This document shows positions 43,659-52,269 of a stretch of 64,000 nt of DNA, piece by piece. The notes below the pieces were generated by a model that did not search any database, was not told where the DNA came from, and saw nothing but the letters and a program-made list of their open reading frames with translations. A program made the position numbers and the translations under genes. Source of the DNA: AC-38 sp033856025 (GTDB taxonomy: Bacteria; Actinomycetota; Thermoleophilia; Solirubrobacterales; Solirubrobacteraceae); NCBI GenBank assembly GCA_033856025.1, contig JAWVFQ010000006.1, forward strand, positions 1-64,000, read 5' to 3'. How positions within the stretch are numbered: the stretch's first letter is position 1; each line of letters starts with the position of its first letter.

Positions 43659-45152
43659 TTGTCGCTGCGCGCCCGCCTGATCGGCGGCCTGCTCGCCGTC
43701 ACCGCGGTGGGCCTGCTGGCGCTGGGCGGGACGACCTACGTGGAGCAGCGCCACTTCCTCCAGCAGCGCATCGACCAGCAGGCTCGCGCCGCGGTCGGCC
43801 CGGTGTCCGCGTCGCTTGAGGCGCGCGGCGTCAACGTCCCGGGGTATCCGCGGCGGACCAGGGGGCCGGGCGGTGACGAGCCGGGACGGGGCGAGGGCCC
43901 GCGGGGCCCGGGGCGCGGCGGCCGGGACGGCGGACCGATCGATCTCCCTCCGGGCACGTACGGCGAGCGCCGCGACGCGAGCGGCCGGGTCCTCGGCCAC
44001 GTGTACCTGACCTACGGCGGGCAGGCGCTCCCGACGCCGGTGATCCCGCGCCGGCTGAAGGTGGGGTCCCTGAGCGTCGCGCGCTCGCGCGGCTCGTCCG
44101 GGCTGCGCTGGCGCGTCCTGGCCGCCCGGACCGAGCGACAGCCCGGCACGACCGTCGTCGCCGTGCCGATGAAGTCGCTGGACGAGACGCTGCACCGCCT
44201 GGTCCTCGTCGAGGCGCTCGTGATCGGCGGGATGCTGCTGGCGCTCGCGCTGGCGTCGTGGGTGCTCGTCCGCCTGGGCCTGCGCCCGCTCGACCGCATC
44301 GGCTCCACGGCGGACGCGATCGCGGCGGGCGACCTGTCGCGGCGCGTCAGCCCGGCCACCCCGCGCACCGAGGTCGGTCGCCTGGGGATCGCCCTGAACC
44401 GGATGCTGGCCCGGCTGGAGGAGGCCTTTGCCGACCGAGCGGCCAGCGAGGCGCGCCTGCGGCGCTTCATCGCCGACGCGTCGCACGAGCTGCGCACCCC
44501 GCTCACGGCGATCCGCGGCTACGCCGAGCTGTTTCGCACCGGCGCGGCGCGTGAGCCCGCGGAGACCGCCCGCGCCATGCAGCGCATCGAGGACGAGGCG
44601 AGTCGCATGGGCGGGCTCGTGGAGGACCTCCTGGCCCTGGCGCGGCTGGACGAGCTGCCCGACGCCGTGCGCGCCGACGTGGACCTGGCCCGCCTGGCGG
44701 GCGACGCGGTCGACGATGCCCGCGCCGTGGATCCCGGCCGGCGGATCGACCTGCACGGCGACGACCCGGCGCTGGTGTGCGGCGATCCCCACCAGCTGCG
44801 CCAGGTGCTGGCCAACCTGATGCGCAACGCGCTGGTCCACACGCCGCCGGGCACACCGGTCGACGTGACGGTGTGCGCCGGCCCAAGCCACACCGTGCGC
44901 GTCGAGGTGCGCGACCACGGCCCGGGCCTGCCGACCGACGATCCGTCCGAGCTGTTCGAGCGCTTCTGGCGAGCCGAGTCGGGCCGGGAGCGAGGCCGCG
45001 CCGGCGCCGGCCTGGGGCTGGCGATCGTCGCCGCCATCGTGGCCGCGCACCAGGGGACCGCTCGGGCCGAGAACGCCCCCGATGGCGGCGCGCGGTTCGT
45101 GATCGAGCTCCCGGCGCGAGCCGCGGTCCCGGCCGCTCCGGTCCCCGCCTAG
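43659..45152 (+). CDS. Membrane sensor histidine kinase
   Basis: A 497-residue kinase from TTG 43659, directly after the regulator stop. N-terminal helix (IGGLLAVTAVGLLALGGTTY), an outer sensing domain of about 150 residues with an Arg/Gly-rich loop, second helix (VLVEALVIGGMLLALALASW), HAMP, phospho-acceptor H in IADASHELRTPLTAIRGY, and HATPase motifs NLMRNALVHT, DHGPGLP and GAGLGLAIV. A complete two-component partner of the upstream OmpR-type gene. Signal unknown. Confidence 0.96.
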   Translation: MSLRARLIGGLLAVTAVGLLALGGTTYVEQRHFLQQRIDQQARAAVGPVSASLEARGVNVPGYPRRTRGPGGDEPGRGEGPRGPGRGGRDGGPIDLPPGTYGERRDASGRVLGHVYLTYGGQALPTPVIPRRLKVGSLSVARSRGSSGLRWRVLAARTERQPGTTVVAVPMKSLDETLHRLVLVEALVIGGMLLALALASWVLVRLGLRPLDRIGSTADAIAAGDLSRRVSPATPRTEVGRLGIALNRMLARLEEAFADRAASEARLRRFIADASHELRTPLTAIRGYAELFRTGAAREPAETARAMQRIEDEASRMGGLVEDLLALARLDELPDAVRADVDLARLAGDAVDDARAVDPGRRIDLHGDDPALVCGDPHQLRQVLANLMRNALVHTPPGTPVDVTVCAGPSHTVRVEVRDHGPGLPTDDPSELFERFWRAESGRERGRAGAGLGLAIVAAIVAAHQGTARAENAPDGGARFVIELPARAAVPAAPVPA

Positions 45153-45164
45153 CGGCGGGGCGTC

Positions 45165-46022
45165 TCAGCCGCCGCCGTAGACCACGACGAGGTCGGTGAC
45201 GACCCCGGCGGCGAAGCCGACGGCGAGCAGGGAGAGGCCGAGCTCGCGGTGGCCGTAGCGGCCCATCCCGCGCCAGATCTCCCCGATGACGTAGAGGATC
45301 GCGCCGCCGGCCACTCCGTAGAAGAGCAGCTCCAGCGGCTCGGACGTGACGTTGTAGCCCACCATCGCGCCAACGAAGGTGGGGCCGCCGCCGATCAGGC
45401 CCGCCAGTCCCAACCAGCGCCAGGACGGGCGGACGTCGCCGAGCGCTCCGACGATCCCGAAGCCCTCGGTCGAGTTGTGCAGCGCGAACCCGATGATCAG
45501 CACGGTGGCCAGGCCGATCTCGCCGGCCTGGGCGGAGACCCCGATGGCCAGGCCCTCGGCGAAGTTGTGCAGGCCGATCGCCATGGCGACGATCAGGCCG
45601 ACGCGCAGGGCGCGCCCGCGCGTGGCGTCCGCGTGGGCCTGGAGGCGCTGGTGGTCGGCCAGCGCCATCGCGTCGGTGGCGCCGCCGGCTATCGGCGGCG
45701 GGATGGCGTCCGGCCGCAGCCGGCGCTCCAGCAGGCCGAGCCCGGCGCAGCCCGCCCCGAAGCCGCCGAGCAGCAGGAGCGACAGCGCGGCCGCGCGGCC
45801 GAAGCTGCCGTTGCCTTCCTTGAACGCCTCGACGGCGTGCTCGGAGATCGCGAAGCCGTGCGAGAGCACGTCGACGAGGAGGAAGACGAGGACGCCGACG
45901 GAGAACATGGCCAGCCCCACGCGGGCGCGCGCGCCGAGCAGCTGCAGACGCCCCACGGGCAGTCCCAGGAAGATGGTGAATCCGGCCAGCGCGCCCAGCA
46001 GCGCGGTCTCCAGGAACGACAA
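45165..46022 (-). CDS. ZIP-family divalent metal transporter
   Basis: A 285-residue protein with about eight helices, TTG start behind GGAGG. The two metal-site motifs are HNFAEGLAIG and HNSTEGFGI (His-Asn-x-x-Glu) in helices 4 and 5, diagnostic of ZIP importers for zinc, iron or manganese. A DtxR-like palindrome lies 24-37 bp upstream, so expression is likely repressed by an iron- or manganese-loaded regulator. Convergent with the histidine kinase gene. Confidence 0.93.
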   Translation of the reverse strand: MSFLETALLGALAGFTIFLGLPVGRLQLLGARARVGLAMFSVGVLVFLLVDVLSHGFAISEHAVEAFKEGNGSFGRAAALSLLLLGGFGAGCAGLGLLERRLRPDAIPPPIAGGATDAMALADHQRLQAHADATRGRALRVGLIVAMAIGLHNFAEGLAIGVSAQAGEIGLATVLIIGFALHNSTEGFGIVGALGDVRPSWRWLGLAGLIGGGPTFVGAMVGYNVTSEPLELLFYGVAGGAILYVIGEIWRGMGRYGHRELGLSLLAVGFAAGVVTDLVVVYGGG

Positions 46023-46040
46023 GGTGACGCCTCCGTCTAG

Positions 46041-46066
46041 ATTGCTTAGGGAACCCTAACAGCAAT
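46041..46066 (-). promoter_or_regulatory. DtxR/IdeR/MntR-like operator of the ZIP gene
   Basis: TTAGGG-AA-CCCTAA (46046-46059) is a perfect 6-bp inverted repeat, inside a wider imperfect palindrome ATTGC...GCAAT. It resembles half-sites of the DtxR-family consensus (TTAGGTTAG-type) bound by metal-loaded regulators. It lies in the promoter position before the metal transporter and near the S15-like gene's end (46091). Which family member binds it cannot be told. Confidence 0.65.
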
Positions 46067-46090
46067 CGCGATCCACGGGCGACAGGGAAG

Positions 46091-48196
46091 TCAGCAGGCG
46101 CGGTAGGTGCGCGCCGCGCCCAGCCGGCCGCCGCCGGCCGTCCGGACCGTGACGAGGACCCGGTACACGCCCCGGCGGGGCAGGTTGGAGATCCGCACGA
46201 AGCCGCGCAGGGCGCGGCCGCGCACCGTCTTGACCCTGCGCCCGTTGACGGAGATCGTGGCCGCCACGGCGCGGTTGCGCCCGGAGCGCGGGATGACCCG
46301 GATCCGGATGGAGCGCCGCTTCACGCAGCCGCGGTTGGTGGACATCCACGAGGCGCGCAGCCCGCGCGGCCGGCCGCCCAGTCCGGCGCGCTGCGCCGGG
46401 GCGCCTCCGGCCGGACCGGCGAACTGCGCTATCCCCGACGCGCTGGTGCCGATCTGACGCCCGAGCTTGGGCAGCGTCAGGGTGTTCGGGTTCGCCGGGT
46501 CGGCGACGATCGACACCGGGCCGGCGACGGTGTTGCCGCGGTTCGTCGCGTTGCTGGTCGCGATGACCAGCCGCATGGTGTGGCCCTTGGCGAAGCGGTG
46601 CGCGATCCCGGGCAGCTCGATCTCCACCGGCTTGGTCACGTCCGCCACGCGGGTCGCCGAGAGCAGGTTGCGCGGCAGCGTCGCGGCGCCCTGGGCATCC
46701 ACGTCGTAGAGCTTGGCGAACAGGATGAGCTTGCCGGACGGGCCCTGGCCCTGGGACTGGGCGAAGGCGGGCGCGTCGACCCGCACGGTCAGCTTGGGGA
46801 TGCCCACCAGGTCGAAGTCGGCGCTGAGCGGCGGCGTGCTGTACGCGGCGAACGTCCCGGGGGCGTCGACGTTGGGCACGGTCGTGTAGCCGTTGCCCGA
46901 GCCCGAGGAGTTGGGCGCGGCGGCGAAGCTCGCGGTGCCCGGCTTGATCGCTGCGCGCGAGTCCACCAGCCCGTCGGCGCCCGACAGGTAGGCCGTCTGG
47001 TTGGCGCTCGCCGGGTAGCTCGGCGTCGCGCCGACGGCCGTGACGGCGTCGCCGGTGTAGGTGACCCAGTCGCGCAGGAACGAGAAGTCCAACGCCGGCG
47101 GGTCGCCGAGGCCGCGCAGGTAGAAGTCGAGCCACTCCAGCTCCATGCGGCTCTCGTACGCCGACTCCAGGTTGGCCGAGTTGCTCTCGCCCGGGATGCC
47201 GCCCCCGGAGTGCCCGGCCGAGCGCCACAGCATCTTCACCGGCGTGTTCTGCGCGCGCAGCGCGTTGTAGGTGGCCACGGCCTCCTGGGCGTCGAACAGC
47301 GTGTCGCTCTGGCCCTGGGCGAGCAGGGTCGGGATGCGGATCTTCGAGATGTAGCTGGCCACCGAGGCGTGGCGCAGCAACGCGAGCGTCGTGTCGTCGG
47401 GGTAGCCCGTGGCGCCCGAGGTGACCAGCGACGCGCACACCTGGTCGGAGAAGTTCGGGCACGCGCCGAGGTGGCTGGGGTCGTTGTTCTGGACCGCCTG
47501 CTGGAAGCCCTGGCCCAGGCCCAGCGCGGTGAACAGGGCCGGCCAGTCGCTCTTGATGACGCCCGGCGTGCGGTAGGTCACGCCGCGCAGGAAGTCGGTG
47601 TTGTTGGGGCCCAGCGAGTAGGAAAGGTCGTTCCACGTGATCTGCGGGACGATCGCGTCCAGGCGCCGGTCGATGCCGGTGATGGCGAACTGGATCTGCC
47701 CGCCGTAGGAGCCGCCGATCATGCCGGCCCGCGGGTCGCCGGGCGCGTCCTTGACGATGTAGTCGACCTTCGTGCCGTCCTTCGCCGCCTTCGTCCCGCC
47801 GAGGAACGACAGGAGCTGGCTGCCCGCCTTGCCGTCCCAGTCTGGGTCGTCCAGCGTGATCTTGCAGCCGCTGTTGCCGAAGCCCAGGCCGGAGTAGGCC
47901 AAAAAGGCGTAGCCGTGCTTGGCGTAGGAGGGGCCGAGCGTGTCGAAGTCGCTCTTGCTCCCGCCGAACCCGTTCGTGCCCATGACGGCCGCCACCGGGT
48001 TGGCCTTCGACGCGCCGGGCGGCGTGAACAGGTTCGCTGTGATGGTGCAGTGCGTGTCGTCGTTGGGGCCGACGACGACGTCGAAGCTCAGCGCCGTCTT
48101 GGTCGGGTCCGCGGCGCCGGCCGGCGCCACGGGCAGCGCCGCGACGACGCCTGCGGCGGCCACGGCCAGGATCACTCTCTTATTGCACCTGCGCAC
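46091..48196 (-). CDS. Secreted CocE/NonD-type (S15-like) hydrolase
   Basis: A 701-residue exported hydrolase from GTG 48196 behind GGGGGAG. Signal peptide (VILAVAAAGVVAALPVAPAG). The alpha/beta core carries the nucleophile in GMIGGSYGGQIQFAI, the acid in AQGQSDTLFDAQEA and His in SAGHSGGG. The second part (about 350-590) is the jelly-roll X-Pro dipeptidyl-peptidase C-terminal domain (PLSADFDLVGIPKLTVRVDA, KGHTMRLVIATSNATNRG). A C-terminal extension with Cys and beta strands may attach it to the surface. Peptidase or ester hydrolase; substrate unknown. Divergent from the RCC1-repeat gene. Confidence 0.88.
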   Translation of the reverse strand: MRRCNKRVILAVAAAGVVAALPVAPAGAADPTKTALSFDVVVGPNDDTHCTITANLFTPPGASKANPVAAVMGTNGFGGSKSDFDTLGPSYAKHGYAFLAYSGLGFGNSGCKITLDDPDWDGKAGSQLLSFLGGTKAAKDGTKVDYIVKDAPGDPRAGMIGGSYGGQIQFAITGIDRRLDAIVPQITWNDLSYSLGPNNTDFLRGVTYRTPGVIKSDWPALFTALGLGQGFQQAVQNNDPSHLGACPNFSDQVCASLVTSGATGYPDDTTLALLRHASVASYISKIRIPTLLAQGQSDTLFDAQEAVATYNALRAQNTPVKMLWRSAGHSGGGIPGESNSANLESAYESRMELEWLDFYLRGLGDPPALDFSFLRDWVTYTGDAVTAVGATPSYPASANQTAYLSGADGLVDSRAAIKPGTASFAAAPNSSGSGNGYTTVPNVDAPGTFAAYSTPPLSADFDLVGIPKLTVRVDAPAFAQSQGQGPSGKLILFAKLYDVDAQGAATLPRNLLSATRVADVTKPVEIELPGIAHRFAKGHTMRLVIATSNATNRGNTVAGPVSIVADPANPNTLTLPKLGRQIGTSASGIAQFAGPAGGAPAQRAGLGGRPRGLRASWMSTNRGCVKRRSIRIRVIPRSGRNRAVAATISVNGRRVKTVRGRALRGFVRISNLPRRGVYRVLVTVRTAGGGRLGAARTYRAC

Positions 48197-48307
48197 AGCT
48201 CTCCCCCTGCTAAACGACGGAACGACGAGCCTAGACCGTCTACCCGTCCAGCGCGCCGCCAGGTTGACACGCGCCCGGTCCGGTGGGAGTCTCGCCCGGA
48301 GGACCTG

Positions 48308-50506
48308 TTGACCGGAGCTTTCGCCAGGCGGCGTTTCGGGCTGGCCGCCCCGCTTGTCGTAGCGCTGTGCTGCGTCGCGTGCGTGGCGTGGGTTCCCACC
48401 GCGTCGGGCGAAACGGCCTCCTCGGGCCTGCGCCCGTTCCAGGCCGGGCTGATCGACGTCGGCGCCGAGCACGCGTGCGCGGTGCTCGGGAGCGGCGCGG
48501 CGCGCTGCTGGGGACACGGGCTGAACGGGCGGCTGGGCTACGGCGACACGGCCAACATCGGGGACAACGAGCTGCCCGACACGGCCGGGCCGGTGGCGGT
48601 CGGCCCGGGGCGCACGGTTCGCTCCGTCGCGGCCGGCGACCAGCACACGTGCGCGCTGCTCGACGACGGGACCGTGCGCTGCTGGGGCAACGGCGCCAAT
48701 GGGAGGCTGGGGTACGGCAACACGAACAACGTCGGCGACGGCGTCGGCCAGTCCGTCGCCGCCGCCGGGCCGGTGAATCTCGGCGCCGGGCGCACCGCGA
48801 CCGCCATCACCGCGGGCGCGGGACACACCTGCGCGCTCCTGGACGACGGCAACATCCGCTGCTGGGGCGTCGGGGCCAACGGGCGGCTCGGGTACGGGCC
48901 CGACAACGGGCCGGGCGGCACGGCCGACGTCGGCGACAACGAGACGCCGGGCAGCGTCGATCCGGCGGTCCTGCCCGCGGCGGCCGTGGCCGTCAGCGCC
49001 GGAGGCACGTTCACCTGCGCCATCCTGGTCGACGGGCGCCTCTACTGCTGGGGTGCCGGGGCGCAGGGCCGGCTCGGCTACGGGAACACCAGCGACATCG
49101 GCGACGACGAGGATCCGCGCGACGCGGGGTCCGTCAACCTCGGGTCGGGCCGCACCGCACGGGCGATCTCGGCCGGCAGCGCGCACAGCTGCGCCGTCCT
49201 GGACGACGGCACGGTGCGCTGCTGGGGCAACGGCAGCAACGGGAAGCTCGGTTACGCCAACGTGAGCGACGTCGGCGACGACGAGACGCCGGTGGGGCCG
49301 GTCGACCTCGGGCTCGGGCGCACCGCCCGGGCCATCAGCGCGGGCGGCCAGCAGAGCTGCGCGATCCTGGACAACGACACGGTTCGCTGCTGGGGGCAGG
49401 GCTCCGGCGGCCTGCTCGGCTACGGCAACACGACCGCCATCGGCGACAACGAGACCCCGGCGGCGGCCGGCCCGGTGAACGTCGGCGCCGGGCGCACCGT
49501 CCGGGCGCTCAACTCCGGCAACAGCGTCACGTGCGCGCTGCGCGACGACGGGAGCCTGCTGTGCTGGGGGTTCAGCGGCTTCGGCGCGCTGGGCTACGGC
49601 AACGTGAACACGATCGGCGACAACGAGACGCCCGACACCGCGGGCCCGGTGCAGGTCGGCGGCGCGATGACCTCCGGGCGGGGCGACGCGTCGCTCACGC
49701 TGACGGCCGGGGCCACGACCCGTGAGGTCGGCCAGGACGTCACCCTGACCGCGACGCTGGCGTCGGGAGGACCGGACGCTGTGGACGGCGCGGTCACCAC
49801 CCTGAGCCTGTCCCCCGGGCTGCAGCTCGCCAGCGCCACCACGACGGCCGGGAGCTTCGCCGGCGGGGTGCTGACCGCACCCTCGCTCGCGCCGGGGTCC
49901 ACGGCCGTGCTCACCGTCGTGGCGCACGTCACGGCCGCCGGGGCGCAGACCGCGTTGGTGGAGGTCACCGCGCTCGCCCCGTCGTTCGTCGACCTCGACT
50001 CGACGCCCAACAACCACGCGGCGGGGGAGGACGACCAGGCATCGGTGACGATCACGGCCACGAACCCGCCCGTGTTGCCGATGAACACGCCGCCTGTGCT
50101 GTCGGGTCTGTCGATGCTCCGCCGCACCTTCGCGGTCGCCCCCGGTCCGACCGCGACGGACGCCCGCCGGCTCACGCCGCGGGGCTCGTCCTTCCGCTTC
50201 ACCCTCTCCGAGCCCGCGACCGTGGCGATCCTCGTCGAGCGCCGCAGGACGGGCCGGCGGGTCGGCGCGCGCTGCGTCGCCGTCGCGCGCGGCAACCGCA
50301 ACCGCCCCCGCTGCACCCGCTACACGCGCGCGGGCCTGCTGACCCGCCGCAACCTGGCCGCCGGCCGGCGGACGGTGGCCTTCACCGGCCGCATCGGCCG
50401 CCGCGCGCTCGCGCTCGGCGCCTACCGCGCCACGCTCACGCCCACGGACGCCGCGGGCCTCGGCGGCACCGCCCGGCGCATCGCGTTCACGATCAAGCGC
50501 CGGTAG
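48308..50506 (+). CDS. Secreted RCC1-repeat protein
   Basis: A 732-residue exported protein from TTG 48308 (GGAGGA, 6-base gap). Signal peptide (LAAPLVVALCCVACVAWVPT). Residues 45-460 contain about seven RCC1-like units, each with the core H-T-C-A-L-L-D-D-G-T-V-R-C-W-G-x-G, N-G-R-L-G-Y-G and G-D-N-E (e.g. HTCALLDDGTVRCWGNG). Each unit has a conserved Cys pair (CA...RCWG). Residues 465-560 are a DUF11-like domain (LTLTAGATTREVGQDVTLTA) and the last 130 residues a beta-sandwich (FRFTLSEPATVAILVERRRT). A surface beta-propeller, probably for binding. It is divergent from the S15-like gene across 111 bp. Confidence 0.9.
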   Translation: MTGAFARRRFGLAAPLVVALCCVACVAWVPTASGETASSGLRPFQAGLIDVGAEHACAVLGSGAARCWGHGLNGRLGYGDTANIGDNELPDTAGPVAVGPGRTVRSVAAGDQHTCALLDDGTVRCWGNGANGRLGYGNTNNVGDGVGQSVAAAGPVNLGAGRTATAITAGAGHTCALLDDGNIRCWGVGANGRLGYGPDNGPGGTADVGDNETPGSVDPAVLPAAAVAVSAGGTFTCAILVDGRLYCWGAGAQGRLGYGNTSDIGDDEDPRDAGSVNLGSGRTARAISAGSAHSCAVLDDGTVRCWGNGSNGKLGYANVSDVGDDETPVGPVDLGLGRTARAISAGGQQSCAILDNDTVRCWGQGSGGLLGYGNTTAIGDNETPAAAGPVNVGAGRTVRALNSGNSVTCALRDDGSLLCWGFSGFGALGYGNVNTIGDNETPDTAGPVQVGGAMTSGRGDASLTLTAGATTREVGQDVTLTATLASGGPDAVDGAVTTLSLSPGLQLASATTTAGSFAGGVLTAPSLAPGSTAVLTVVAHVTAAGAQTALVEVTALAPSFVDLDSTPNNHAAGEDDQASVTITATNPPVLPMNTPPVLSGLSMLRRTFAVAPGPTATDARRLTPRGSSFRFTLSEPATVAILVERRRTGRRVGARCVAVARGNRNRPRCTRYTRAGLLTRRNLAAGRRTVAFTGRIGRRALALGAYRATLTPTDAAGLGGTARRIAFTIKRR

Positions 50507-50515
50507 GCCGCCGGC

Positions 50516-51910
50516 TCAGTCGCGCGGGGCGGGGCTGGCCGCGGCCGCGGCCAGCAGCTCGTCGCGCGAGGCGAGCTTGACGCGCGGGCGGTCTGCCTCG
50601 CGGCCCCGCTCGATCTCGCGGGCGTCGATCGCGCGCCAGCCGTCGGCGGTCACCAGGTCGGGCTGGCGCTCGGTGAGCAGCGCGTCGATCGCGTCCGGGT
50701 CCTCGGGCGGCGCCGGCAGAGCGCCGGCGTCGAGGTCCTCCACGAGCCGGGTCACCGTCTCCTCGGCGTCGCGCTTGTTGGTCCCCAGGATCCCGGTCGG
50801 GCCGCGCTTGATCCAGCCGACCGCGTAGACGCCGGGCAGCGGTTCGCCCTCCGGCGTGTGGACGCGGCCGCGGTCGTTGGGCAGCACGTAGCTGCGCTCG
50901 TCGAACGGCACGTCCGGGAGCGGCACCGCCTGATAGCCCACCGAGCGCAGGACGAGCCCGCACTCGATCGTCTCCACGGCCTCGTCCACCGCCCGCGGCC
51001 TCAGCGCGCCGTCCTCGGAGCGGACGATCTCGTTGCGGCCCACGTCGATCGCCTCGACGCGGCCGTCGCCGCGGATCTCGACGGGGGAGCGCAGGAAGCG
51101 CAGCCGGATCCGCCGTCCGGCGTCCGGCGTCTCGGGGCGCGCCGCGAATTCCTCCAGCAGCTGGACGTTCTTTCGCGCCGTGAACGTGCCCTCCTCGGCG
51201 AGCCAACCGGCCGAGACCGGATCGAGCTCCACGTCTTCGGGCTCGACCCGGATGTCCACGCCCGGAAGGTGGCCCAGCTCCCGGAGCTCGGCGCTGGTGA
51301 AGGCGACCTGCGCGGGGCCGCGGCGGCCGAGCACCACGACCTCCTCGATGGCGCTGCTCCGCAGCGCGGCCAGCGCGTGGTCGGCCACGTCGGTGCGCTG
51401 CAGGTCGTCGGCGCTGAGGGTAAGCAGGCGGGTGACGTCCGCCGCGACGTTGCCGTTGCCGATGACCACCGCCCGCCGCCCGGAGAGATCGAACTCGCGG
51501 TCGCGGTAGTCGGGATGGCCGTTGTACCAGGCGACGAATTCGGTGGCGGGCCAGCTCCCGGGGAGGTCCTCGCCCGGGATCCCGAGGGACCTGTCGGTCT
51601 GCGCGCCGGTGGCGTAGATCACGGCGCGGTAGTGGCGCATCAGCTCGGAATGCGAGATGTCGGTCCCGACCTCGACGTTCCCGAAGAACCGCACGCCGCG
51701 CCCCAGGGTCAGGCGGTCGAACGTCTCGTCCAGGCGCTTGATCTCCTGGTGATCGGGCGCGACGCCGCCGCGCAGCAGGCCCCACGCGGTGGGCAGGCGC
51801 TCGAACAGGTCGACGTCCACGTCGCCGCGGGTGCGCCTCAGCGAGGCGGCGGCAAACGCGCCCGCGGGCCCCGCGCCCACGATCGCCACCCTGGCCGAAG
51901 CGGGCGCCAT
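50516..51910 (-). CDS. Ferredoxin--NADP+ reductase, FprA/FprB type
   Basis: A 464-residue FAD/NADPH enzyme related to adrenodoxin reductase. FAD motif VAIVGAGPAGAFAAASL (about 8-24), LLRGGVAPDHQEIKRLDETF, NADPH motif VVIGNGNVAADVTRLL and the C-terminal GWIKRGPTGILGTNKRDAEE. It passes electrons between NADPH and ferredoxin. The ATG overlaps the stop of the ferredoxin gene by one base. Together they equal the M. tuberculosis FprB fusion (Rv0886) split into two genes. Confidence 0.95.
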   Translation of the reverse strand: MAPASARVAIVGAGPAGAFAAASLRRTRGDVDVDLFERLPTAWGLLRGGVAPDHQEIKRLDETFDRLTLGRGVRFFGNVEVGTDISHSELMRHYRAVIYATGAQTDRSLGIPGEDLPGSWPATEFVAWYNGHPDYRDREFDLSGRRAVVIGNGNVAADVTRLLTLSADDLQRTDVADHALAALRSSAIEEVVVLGRRGPAQVAFTSAELRELGHLPGVDIRVEPEDVELDPVSAGWLAEEGTFTARKNVQLLEEFAARPETPDAGRRIRLRFLRSPVEIRGDGRVEAIDVGRNEIVRSEDGALRPRAVDEAVETIECGLVLRSVGYQAVPLPDVPFDERSYVLPNDRGRVHTPEGEPLPGVYAVGWIKRGPTGILGTNKRDAEETVTRLVEDLDAGALPAPPEDPDAIDALLTERQPDLVTADGWRAIDAREIERGREADRPRVKLASRDELLAAAAASPAPRD

Positions 51911-52191
51911 CACGCGGCGGTTCGCTGCACGGTGTCGTTGCCGTCGAAGAACTCCTGGTTGAGCTCCAGCGTGTAGGCGAACTTCTCCGGGATCTCGTGG
52001 TCGGCGAAGATCGCGTCCACCGGACACGCCTCGACGCACGCGTCGCAGTCGATGCACAGCGCGGGATCGATGTAGAGCTGCTCGGCCGTCTCGAAGTCCG
52101 CATCGCCCGGCTTGGGGTAGATGCAGTCGGCCGGGCAGACCTCGATGCACGAGTCGTCCTTGATGCAGCTGCCGGTGATGACGTAGGTCAT
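51910..52191 (-). CDS. Ferredoxin (3Fe-4S/4Fe-4S type), FprB-like N-terminal module
   Basis: A 93-residue ferredoxin from ATG 52191. Cluster motifs are C9-x5-C15-x3-C19-P with a further C23 (SCIKDDSCIEVCPADC), and C-x2-C-x2-C-x3-C-P (LCIDCDACVEACPVDAI). The segment TYVITGSC...IYPKPGDADF matches the ferredoxin half of FprB. It feeds the reductase encoded directly downstream. Electron acceptor unknown; the cytochrome P450 at 63 kb is a possible but unproven client. Confidence 0.93.
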   Translation of the reverse strand: MTYVITGSCIKDDSCIEVCPADCIYPKPGDADFETAEQLYIDPALCIDCDACVEACPVDAIFADHEIPEKFAYTLELNQEFFDGNDTVQRTAA

Positions 52192-52211
52192 GGGCGGCAC
52201 AGGGTACGGAG

Positions 52212-52240
52212 TAGCGGGAGCGACGGGGGTCGACCCCGCG
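52212..52240 (+). repeat. Degenerate tRNA-Asp 3'-end repeat (outer att-like site)
   Basis: TAGCGGGAGCGACGGG is identical to 61187-61202 (tRNA-Asp end), then TCGA-CCCGCG continues with 3 mismatches over 29 bases. It continues into GTTTGTTATCCCGTTGAG, which matches 22 of 30 bases of the flank of the copy at 57922. Its position, just past the ferredoxin gene and 30 bp before pnkp, makes it the likely left end of an integrated region. Confidence 0.7.
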
Positions 52241-52269
52241 TTTGTTATCCCGTTGAGATCCGATAGGCG

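Noticed and set aside
46580..50506. Very long plus-strand frame of 1308 codons
   Set aside because: Only its end (48308-50506) has a signal peptide and RCC1 repeats; the rest is the antisense of the S15-like gene, open because of high GC.
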